Assembly (NCBI RefSeq): GCF_003946165.1
Contig: NZ_RHOI01000013.1
Location: 1 to 64,000, forward strand
From: Lacticaseibacillus baoqingensis
GTDB lineage: Bacteria; Bacillota; Bacilli; Lactobacillales; Lactobacillaceae
Direction: 5' to 3'
Length of the DNA: 64,000 nt
A model generated the notes under the pieces. That model ran no database searches, was not told the origin of the DNA, and was given only the letters and a program-made list of their open reading frames with translations. Every line of letters begins with the position of its first letter. Within the stretch, counting starts at the first letter, position 1. Positions 46,838 to 53,294 of the stretch are shown piece by piece. Both the position numbers and the translations under genes were made by a program.

Positions 46838-47350
46838 ATGGCTGAAACCGCAATTTTTGCCGGAGGGTGTTTTTGGTGCATGGTCCAACCGTTTGAAGAA
46901 CAGCCCGGCATTTTAAACGTCGTGTCTGGCTATACCGGCGGCCATGTGGCTAACCCGACTTATGAACAAGTTTGTTCGCACACCACTGGGCATACTGAAG
47001 CTGTTCAGATCACCTTTGATCCCAGTGTGATCTCATATGATCAGTTGTTGGACATTTATTGGCAGCAAACAGATCCAACCGATGCCATGGGGCAATTCCA
47101 AGACCGCGGTGATAATTACCGGCCAGTGATTTTTGTCGCTGATGATGCCCAAAAACAAGCTGCAATAGCCTCAAAAGCCCAACTTGAAGCATCTGGGCGG
47201 TTCAAAGAACCAATCGTGACCAAGATCGAGCCGGCCAAGCCGTTTTACCCAGCTGAAGAAGCCCATCAAGAATTCTACAAACACAATCCGCGCCGCTACG
47301 CGATGGAACACGCCCAGCGGCAAGAGTTTATCAATAAAAACTGGCAATAA
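46838..47350 (+). CDS. msrA: Peptide methionine (S)-S-oxide reductase
   Basis: A 170-residue repair enzyme that reduces methionine sulfoxide in proteins. The catalytic cysteine lies in FAGGCFWCM, followed by [26 protein letters not shown] and the C-terminal substrate-site elements. The second cysteine of the WC pair is present. AAGGAG precedes the ATG. It ends the SGNH-ypmS-msrA cluster, and its stop codon touches the 119-bp repeat. Confidence 0.96.
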   Translation: MAETAIFAGGCFWCMVQPFEEQPGILNVVSGYTGGHVANPTYEQVCSHTTGHTEAVQITFDPSVISYDQLLDIYWQQTDPTDAMGQFQDRGDNYRPVIFVADDAQKQAAIASKAQLEASGRFKEPIVTKIEPAKPFYPAEEAHQEFYKHNPRRYAMEHAQRQEFINKNWQ

Positions 47351-47585
47351 CACAAAGCAAAGCAAGCTGTTTTTAGGGGTGTGGGTAAGGCAGCCTGAGT
47401 GCGTCGCGGCACGCGGCGTGATCGGGATGACTTATCCGCGACCCCGTTAGCTTGCGCAGCTGGACTAAACACATTGCAAAGCAAGCTGGTTTTAGGCATG
47501 TACTTGATCCGGCCTGGGTGTGCACGGCACGCTGCGGACCGAGGTCACTTAAGCGCAATGCCGCTGCTTGTAGCGCTTGACTCAG
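47349..47585. repeat. Degenerate tandem repeat, two 119-bp copies, non-coding
   Basis: Copy 1 (47349-47467) and copy 2 (47468-47585) align end to end. Shared words include GCAAAGCAAGCTG at the start, GTTTTTAGG/GGTTTTAGG, GCCTG(A/G)GTG, CGGCACGC and a final GCTTG-rich part. By eye roughly two thirds of positions agree. No frame with a start and ribosome site explains either copy. It fills nearly all of the gap between msrA and yozE. Confidence 0.7.
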
Positions 47586-47597
47586 CAACACTATACT
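47568..47597 (+). promoter_or_regulatory. yozE-ctpA promoter
   Basis: TTGTAG (47568-47573), 18-base spacer, TATACT (47592-47597). The -35 lies within repeat copy 2. Confidence 0.5.
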
Positions 47598-47643
47598 GTT
47601 GACTGCCAGCGGCTTTGCCGACTGGTGAGAAAGGATCGATGGC

Positions 47644-47886
47644 ATGCGCCAGACGTTTTATCAATATTTGATGACTTTGCGAGACCCCAACGATCACTCG
47701 GAAATCGCTGATTTTGCGCAGAATGCGTTTTTGGATCAGAGTTTTCCAAAACAAGAAAGCGGCTTTGATGCGCTGAGCGAATACTTGGAACTCAATGGGA
47801 ATTACTTGCCAAGCATGAGCGTATTTGATGATGCCTACCGTGAGTATCAAACCCGCGAACGGATCGAAGGTGACACGATTGGCTAA
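47644..47886 (+). CDS. YozE family (UPF0346) protein
   Basis: An 80-residue helical protein. SFYQYLMTLRDP-like start (TFYQYLMTLR), FPKQESGFDALSEYLELNG and SMSVFDDAYREYQ are the family pattern seen in Bacillus YozE. Function unknown. The start follows GAAAGG. The last eight bases overlap the ctpA start, coupling both genes. Confidence 0.88.
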   Translation: MRQTFYQYLMTLRDPNDHSEIADFAQNAFLDQSFPKQESGFDALSEYLELNGNYLPSMSVFDDAYREYQTRERIEGDTIG

Positions 47887-49306
47887 AAAACCACACTTGC
47901 AAGTGCCTGCTTGGTTGTTGGCAGTGGGGATGAGTGTCACGCTGGTCGGCGGCGGGGTGATCGGGTATCTGACTCATACTGCCGTGAGTGCTGCGGCACC
48001 AAGCACGGCCAGTTTGCCAGCCGGGTTCAACCAGGTGCTGCAAACATATGCCACCATCCAAAGCGGCTATTACAAAAAGACCACCAGCAAGCAATTGACT
48101 GCTGGGGCCATCAATGGGATGCTGGAAAGTTTGAAAGATCCTTATTCCACATACTTGGCCAATGATTCTAAGAGCTCTTTAGATTCAACGCTCAGTGCTT
48201 CTTTTGGCGGGATCGGGGCCACGGTGCAACAATCAGGCAATAAGCTGACGATCGAAAGCATCATGCCTAACACCCCGTCTAAAAAAGCCGGGCTGAAAGT
48301 TGGCGACCAGCTGATCGCCGTTGATGGCAAATCGGTTGAAAAAGCCGACGTCACCACTGCCGTCGATAAGATTCGCGGCAAGATCGGCACCACTGTCAAA
48401 GTCACCATCAAACGCAATTCGGCGCAACAAACGTTTGCCATGAAGCGGGCGAAGATCACGACGGATACGGTCGTCGGGGCCTTGGATAAAACCGACAAAC
48501 ACGTTGGCGTGATCACCATGGCGACTTTTTCTGAACCAACTGCTAAGCAATTCCAACAAACGGTAAAGAAACTGCGCAAGCAAGGGGCAACCAGCTTTGT
48601 GCTCGACTTGCGCGGTAATCCTGGCGGGATGTTGGATCAAGCCTTGAAGATCGCTTCAATGTGCTTGAAAAACGGCCAAACGATCGTGAAGGTCCAAGAT
48701 CGCAACGGCAATACCCAAAATTATAAAGCCAACAAGAAATATGATGACGGGTTCAAAGTCACCGAGCCGCTGGCGATCTTGATCGACGGCAACTCGGCTT
48801 CCGCTAGTGAAATCTTATCAGCGGCCTTGAATGAAAATCTTGGCAGCCCGCTGGTCGGGGAACAAAGCTATGGCAAAGGCACGGTGCAAAATGTCATGCC
48901 GATCAGCAAGACGGCAGAAGTCAAGCTGACAGTGGCCAAATGGCTGACGCCTAAAGGCAACTGGATCAACAAGAAAGGCCTGACGCCAACGGCCAAAGTC
49001 GCCTATCCAGACTATTTGAGCATCAAGTCGATTTCGGCTAAGTCGTTGAAGCTTGGCGATGAAAGCGGCAATGTGAAGTCCTTGCAACAGCTGCTGAAGG
49101 CGCTTGGCCAAGATCCAGGCACGATCAATGGGTTTTATGGCCCGACGACCCAAGCGGCCGTGACGGCATTCCAAAAAGCCAATCACTTGCCTGCTAACGG
49201 GACAGCAGACGAAAAGACCTTGTCTGCGTTAGTGGCTAAGCTGGTCGCAAAATATCAAGACCAAGACCCACAATTACAAGCGGCCGTCAAAGCGGCAGCC
49301 AAATGA
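47879..49306 (+). CDS. ctpA: S41 C-terminal processing peptidase with PDZ and peptidoglycan-binding domains
   Basis: A 475-residue membrane-anchored protease. After a TM anchor (about 12-35) come a PDZ domain (about 95-180, GGIGATVQQSGNK, AGLKVGDQLIAVDG), the S41 core with nucleophile in DGNSASASEIL and general base lysine in QSYGKGTVQ, and a C-terminal peptidoglycan-binding domain (about 395-455, LQQLLKALGQDPGTINGFYG quoted in part). I use the TTG at 47879, six bases after GAAGGTG and overlapping yozE. The longer reading begins within yozE. It likely trims extracytoplasmic proteins at the wall. Confidence 0.92.
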   Translation: MAKKPHLQVPAWLLAVGMSVTLVGGGVIGYLTHTAVSAAAPSTASLPAGFNQVLQTYATIQSGYYKKTTSKQLTAGAINGMLESLKDPYSTYLANDSKSSLDSTLSASFGGIGATVQQSGNKLTIESIMPNTPSKKAGLKVGDQLIAVDGKSVEKADVTTAVDKIRGKIGTTVKVTIKRNSAQQTFAMKRAKITTDTVVGALDKTDKHVGVITMATFSEPTAKQFQQTVKKLRKQGATSFVLDLRGNPGGMLDQALKIASMCLKNGQTIVKVQDRNGNTQNYKANKKYDDGFKVTEPLAILIDGNSASASEILSAALNENLGSPLVGEQSYGKGTVQNVMPISKTAEVKLTVAKWLTPKGNWINKKGLTPTAKVAYPDYLSIKSISAKSLKLGDESGNVKSLQQLLKALGQDPGTINGFYGPTTQAAVTAFQKANHLPANGTADEKTLSALVAKLVAKYQDQDPQLQAAVKAAAK

Positions 49307-49311
49307 TCCTT

Positions 49312-49355
49312 AAACCGGCGCGGAGGCCAAATCATGCCTCCGCGCCGGTTTTTTG
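49312..49355 (+). terminator. yozE-ctpA terminator
   Basis: A perfect 16-bp stem (49312-49327 with 49336-49351) with an 8-nt loop and a T-run. Confidence 0.93.
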
Positions 49356-49459
49356 TACTGGCAGATCGATCCCGCTTTTCCCGTGACAGTGACGCCAAAA
49401 TTGCGTATGATGAAATTAGTTGTAATCGCTTTCGACCAGCAAAGAAAAGGAGCATGTCT

Positions 49460-50524
49460 ATGAGTATCACATCTGAGATCCGTCCAGGCGCCAATCGCTA
49501 TCTCAACCATACCGGGGCATTAGCTGAGTTGCCAGAATTGTTAGCGCCATTTAAACACCCGATCATTATCACCGGGGAAAAGTCGTTTGCGGCATATCGT
49601 CAATTTGCGCCGGAGTTGGATTGTCCAATTTATCGCTATGATGGCACCGCCTCAGATGAAGATGCCCAGCGCATTGCTGACGCTGCACCAGATGCCGATT
49701 GCGTTTTGGCCATCGGCGGCGGCCGGGTCTTAGATACGGCCAAGGTGACCGCAGAATTGCTCGCCAAGCCGGTGATCACGGTGCCGACGTTAGCGTCTAA
49801 TTGTGCGCCGTATACGCCAGTCGGCGCGATTTATCAGCCGAATCATCAATTCAAGCGCGTGGCGTATTTCACCCAAGCCCCTTATGCGACAGTCGTTGAT
49901 TGGGATCTGATCTTGACGACGCCGCATGATTATTTCGTTGCCGGTATCGGCGATACCTTGGCCAAGTGGTATGAACTGGTCGGCTTGACTGCCGGGCGCG
50001 ATGCGACTTTGCCGGTGTTCACCCGGGTGGCCAAAGCCATTGCCCAAGAGATCTTGACCACCTTGCAAGACTATGCGCCGGCTGCGTTAGAAGCGTTGGC
50101 TGCCGATGATGCCACCCCGGCATTTACCGCCGTCGCGGATACGATCATTGGCGTGGCAGGGACGACTGGCGGCTTTGGGGTCGCCGACGGCCGGCAAGCT
50201 GGTGCGCATGCGGTGCACAACGGCTTGACCCATATTCCGGAAACACATGATATTTTACATGGCAGCAAGGTCGCTTATGGGGTCTTGGTGCAACTGGCTT
50301 ATACCGGCGACGCCGCCGATTTGCATGCGATCATGCCGTTTTACCAAACAGTCGGCTTGCCGACCAAGCTGGCGGATCTGCATATCACCACAGACGTACC
50401 AGCGAAAATGCAAACGATCGCGGCAGCCGCGGCCAGTCCTGATGAATCCTTCACTTTGATCGATTCACAAGTGACTCCAGAAGCAATCGTGGCGGCGATG
50501 GAAAAAATAGAAACTGGGGCCTGA
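49460..50524 (+). CDS. gldA: Glycerol-dehydrogenase-like iron-containing alcohol dehydrogenase
   Basis: A 354-residue NAD-dependent dehydrogenase of the GldA group. Seen: nucleotide motif LAIGGGRVLDTAKVTAE, VPTLASNCAPYTPVGAIY, the metal aspartate in AGIGDTLAKWYE, and the metal histidines in GAHAVHNGLTHIPETHDILHG (in part). The exact substrate is uncertain. Glycerol is the family default, but lactobacilli keep diverged copies. The second ATG (49460) is seven bases from AAGGAG, and the first abuts it. It is a single gene between two strong terminators. Confidence 0.87.
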   Translation: MSITSEIRPGANRYLNHTGALAELPELLAPFKHPIIITGEKSFAAYRQFAPELDCPIYRYDGTASDEDAQRIADAAPDADCVLAIGGGRVLDTAKVTAELLAKPVITVPTLASNCAPYTPVGAIYQPNHQFKRVAYFTQAPYATVVDWDLILTTPHDYFVAGIGDTLAKWYELVGLTAGRDATLPVFTRVAKAIAQEILTTLQDYAPAALEALAADDATPAFTAVADTIIGVAGTTGGFGVADGRQAGAHAVHNGLTHIPETHDILHGSKVAYGVLVQLAYTGDAADLHAIMPFYQTVGLPTKLADLHITTDVPAKMQTIAAAAASPDESFTLIDSQVTPEAIVAAMEKIETGA

Positions 50525-50542
50525 GTGCGATCTCAGTAAACG

Positions 50543-50586
50543 CAGCGGTGGCGCTTGATCTGCGGATCAGGGCCACTGCTTTTTTA
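50543..50586 (+). terminator. Terminator of the dehydrogenase gene
   Basis: AGCGGTGGC pairs with GCCACTGCT (one wobble), an inner TTGATC/GATCAG pair extends the stem, and TTTTTT follows. Confidence 0.85.
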
Positions 50587-50661
50587 TAGGCATGGATGCA
50601 AACGCTACGCCAACTTGATATGATAGAGTTAGTGAGAAAGTTATCAAAAGGAGGCGAGCGT

Positions 50662-52491
50662 ATGCGTGAATATCGACGATTGATCGCAGTTGCCGGTGTG
50701 GGTGCGGCGGCGTTGTTCTTGGCATTCGGGCTCAACCAGGTGCAATGGGCGCAAGGGTTGATCACAGTTGCCGGTGGGATCTTGGCTTTGCTGATGTTTG
50801 TTGATATGGTTCAGACGCTGCGTTCAGGGACGTTTGGGGTGGATCTGCTGGCGATCACGGCAGTCGTGGCGACGCTGGCTGTCGGGGAGTATTGGGCAGC
50901 GTTGATCGTGTTATTGATGTTGACAGGCGGTGACGCCTTAGAAGATTATGCCAGTCAAGTGGCCAACCGTGACTTGCGGCAGCTGCTCGACAATTCACCA
51001 ACCACTGCGCATCGCTTAGAAAATGACCGCTTGGTGGATGTCGCCGTCGATGCCGTGGCAGTCGGTGACATTGTCGTGGTCAAGCCCGGTGAATTAGTGC
51101 CAGTCGACGGCCAAGTCACTGATGGGGTGAGTCTTGTCGATGAAGCCAGTTTGACTGGTGAATCCCGTCCCGTGGAAAAAGCGCCTGGCGACGATTTGCT
51201 AAGCGGCACTGTGAATGGGGATGTTGCGTTGACCATGACGGTGACCAAGCCGGCTAAAGACAGTCAGTACCAAGGTATCGTGCGCTTGGTCAAAGAATCT
51301 GAAGCGCACCCGGCGCGTTTTGTGCGCATGGCTGATCGCTATGCGGTGCCATTTACGGTGATCGCTTATGTGATCGCCGGCATCGCCTGGGCATTGTCCG
51401 GCGATCCCGTCCGCTGCGCGCAAGTGTTAGTGGTAGCCAGTCCGTGTCCGTTGATTTTAGCGGCGCCAGTGGCGATGGTGTCGGGCATGAGCCGTACCAG
51501 CCGCAACGGGGTGATCGTCAAGTCTGGCACCACGATCGAAAAACTCGCCGCCGCTAAAACTGTGGCCTTTGATAAAACTGGGACGCTCACGCAAGGGGTC
51601 TTGGCAGTAGCCGCGATCCAAACCGTGGCTGATTATTCCCAGCAAGAATTACTTCATCTAGCGGCTAGTGCTGAGCAGCAATCAGCGCATATTTTGGCCC
51701 GTTCACTGGTGCAAGCCAGCGGCGACCAGCACTTGCTGGCTACCACAGGCGTCGCGGAAGTGACCGGTGCCGGGGTGCAAGCCACAGTAGCTGGCCACTT
51801 CGTGCGGGTGGGGAAAGCCGATTTTGCCCAAGCACCAGAGGCGCAGCCGGCCACGGCAGTGTATGTCAATGTGGACGGTGCTTATGCCGGTTATATCACC
51901 TTCACCGACCGGACTCGGCCAGAAGCACGGCGCACGATCGCTGCCTTGCATGATCTCGGTGTCCAAGATGCCATGATGATCTCAGGCGACGCCCAAGCCG
52001 TCGCTGATGCGGTAGCTCAAGAAGTCGGCATTGATCATGTGTTTGCCAAGCAATTGCCAGCAGACAAACTGGCTGTGCTGGCGACCGTGCCACAAGCGCG
52101 CCGGCCGCTGATCATGGTTGGCGATGGCGTCAACGATGCGCCTAGTTTAGCCACGGCGGATGTCGGCATTGCCATGGGTGCGCATGGCAGCACTGCCGCT
52201 TCTGATTCAGCCGATGCGGTGATCTTAGCCGACGACTTGACCAAAGTCGCCAGTGCGGTGGTGATCGCCCAAGACACCATGCGCGTCGCCAAGGAGGCGG
52301 TGGGCATCGGCATTGCCATTTGTACCTTGTTCATGCTGATCGCCAGCTTCGGGGTGATCCCGACGATCATTGGTGCCTTGTTGCAAGAAGTGGTTGATAC
52401 GGTCACGATCGTCTATGCACTGCGGGCGCGCACAGGGATGCGCGACGCGACGATCACAAAGACGCCAAGTGAGCAGCAGGTGGAGGAATGA
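50662..52491 (+). CDS. Heavy-metal-translocating P1B-type ATPase
   Basis: A 609-residue membrane pump. Order: two N-terminal helix pairs, actuator domain with SLTGESRPVEKAPGD, the metal motif SPCPLIL in the membrane, phosphorylation loop DKTGTLTQG, SEAHPARF-type and SADKxA-like nucleotide region, MVGDGVNDAPSLATADVGIAMG, and two final helices. There is no N-terminal HMA or Cys-rich metal domain, so it is a short form. CPC suggests Cu, Zn, Cd or related ions. I cannot decide which. AAAGGAGG precedes the ATG. It ends in TGATG overlapping a tiny ORF. Confidence 0.92.
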   Translation: MREYRRLIAVAGVGAAALFLAFGLNQVQWAQGLITVAGGILALLMFVDMVQTLRSGTFGVDLLAITAVVATLAVGEYWAALIVLLMLTGGDALEDYASQVANRDLRQLLDNSPTTAHRLENDRLVDVAVDAVAVGDIVVVKPGELVPVDGQVTDGVSLVDEASLTGESRPVEKAPGDDLLSGTVNGDVALTMTVTKPAKDSQYQGIVRLVKESEAHPARFVRMADRYAVPFTVIAYVIAGIAWALSGDPVRCAQVLVVASPCPLILAAPVAMVSGMSRTSRNGVIVKSGTTIEKLAAAKTVAFDKTGTLTQGVLAVAAIQTVADYSQQELLHLAASAEQQSAHILARSLVQASGDQHLLATTGVAEVTGAGVQATVAGHFVRVGKADFAQAPEAQPATAVYVNVDGAYAGYITFTDRTRPEARRTIAALHDLGVQDAMMISGDAQAVADAVAQEVGIDHVFAKQLPADKLAVLATVPQARRPLIMVGDGVNDAPSLATADVGIAMGAHGSTAASDSADAVILADDLTKVASAVVIAQDTMRVAKEAVGIGIAICTLFMLIASFGVIPTIIGALLQEVVDTVTIVYALRARTGMRDATITKTPSEQQVEE

Positions 52492-52556
52492 TGGCTATGA
52501 CGTTGAATGCAAAAGACGCTGCAGAGTTAACATGGGCAGCTGACAAATTCGATTGA
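52491..52556 (+). CDS. Tiny coupled ORF after the metal ATPase, possibly a gene remnant
   Basis: A 21-codon reading frame starts inside the ATPase stop (TGATG, GGAGG four bases upstream) and ends directly before the terminator. The peptide contains AELTWAADKFD. That faintly recalls the LW-x-AADKLR start of type I HsdM proteins, but the match is short and may be chance. It could be a genuine small protein or the head of a deleted gene. Confidence 0.35.
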   Translation: MAMTLNAKDAAELTWAADKFD

Positions 52557-52558
52557 GG

Positions 52559-52600
52559 GACTCCTGATGGGCAGGGATACTGCTGAAGGGAGTCTTTTTT
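52559..52600 (+). terminator. Terminator of the metal-ATPase unit
   Basis: GACTCC (52559-52564) and GGAGTC (52589-52594) close a stem with a partly paired interior, then six T residues. Confidence 0.75.
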
Positions 52601-52620
52601 GTTTGGAGAATAAATGACAC

Positions 52621-52673
52621 TTGGTCGTTTATTGAATATTCGGCAATGCTATACTAATAGCAATAACGACCAA
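52621..52673 (+). promoter_or_regulatory. Promoter inside a nested palindrome
   Basis: Outer arms TTGGTCGTTTATTG (52621-52634) and CAATAACGACCAA (52661-52673) are inverted copies with one extra T. Inside is a second dyad, TGCTAT (52647-52652) and ATAGCA (52657-52662). A TTTATT -35 (52628-52633) and TATACT -10 (52650-52655), spaced 16, lie within. Such an arrangement strongly suggests an operator. The binding protein is not obvious nearby. Confidence 0.65.
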
Positions 52674-52701
52674 TAGGTGGGCGCCAGATGGGACTGTGCA
52701 C

Positions 52702-52815
52702 GTGATCGACCTGTTCAACGGCTTGATGACTTGCGGCGTTGGCGGGTGGTTATATGCGCAAGTGAGTCGGGTAGAGATGGTTGTTGAAGGCGGGCCGGAG
52801 AATTGGTGTAAATAG
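52702..52815 (+). CDS. Possible 37-residue small protein
   Basis: A GTG-started frame of 37 codons with a hydrophobic first half (FNGLMTCGVGGWLYA) and a charged second half. A five-codon leader, ATG-initiated at 52688 behind AGGTGGG, ends in TGA overlapping the GTG as GTGA, so re-initiation is conceivable. The GTG has no good ribosome site of its own. Family unknown and coding status doubtful. Confidence 0.25.
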   Translation: MIDLFNGLMTCGVGGWLYAQVSRVEMVVEGGPENWCK

Positions 52816-52886
52816 CTACCTGCCTTTTGGTAACCTTAGATTTTGAAATTTCAGACAAATTTAGCTGAAGCAAAAGGAGCAATGAC

Positions 52887-53294
52887 GTGGGCAAGATACA
52901 AGTAGTGGGTGCCATCATTTTGCGTGATCATCAATTGTTAGCCGCAAAGCGCGCTGCCAACCGGACACTTGGCGGTTATTGGGAGTTTCCAGGTGGGAAA
53001 ATTGAGCCTGGTGAAGCCCCTGAAGCGGCTATCGTGCGCGAGTTGCAAGAAGAATTTGGGGCTCAAGCGACGGCTTATCAAAAGTTTGACATCGACGGGG
53101 TAGCCGAGTTAACCATTGGGGAGATTATGCTTCATTGTTATTATGTACGTTTAGACAGTGGCATCACCAAAACGGTGGCTCATGATGAATTACGCTGGGT
53201 CAATGCTGATGAAGCATTGGCACTGCAATGGGCACCAAGTGATGTTGCAGTGATCGAAGCATTGTCAAAGACTGGGTTTAATTATGAATACTGA
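52887..53294 (+). CDS. Nudix (MutT-like) nucleotide pyrophosphohydrolase
   Basis: A 135-residue Nudix hydrolase. The Nudix box runs from Gly37 (GGKIEPGEAPEAAIVRELQ, then EEFG), preceded by YWEFPGG, close to MutT/CTP pyrophosphohydrolases that sanitise oxidised or modified nucleotides. It begins with GTG, seven bases after AAAGGAG, and overlaps the next gene by 11 bases. Fixed coupling to a nuclease-helicase suggests a shared pathway, perhaps clearing nucleotides or a signal produced by that enzyme. That role is inference. Confidence 0.9.
   Translation: MGKIQVVGAIILRDHQLLAAKRAANRTLGGYWEFPGGKIEPGEAPEAAIVRELQEEFGAQATAYQKFDIDGVAELTIGEIMLHCYYVRLDSGITKTVAHDELRWVNADEALALQWAPSDVAVIEALSKTGFNYEY

Noticed and set aside
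47349-47585. CRISPR array
   Set aside because: Only two long diverged copies without short identical repeats and unique spacers; no cas genes in the window.
47373-47645. Leftward 90-codon frame across the msrA-yozE repeat
   Set aside because: No ribosome site and the peptide does not repeat in step with the 119-bp DNA copies, so coding is not what is conserved.
52491-52556. Confident call of an HsdM fragment
   Set aside because: The similarity rests on a handful of residues, too few to name a type I methylase.
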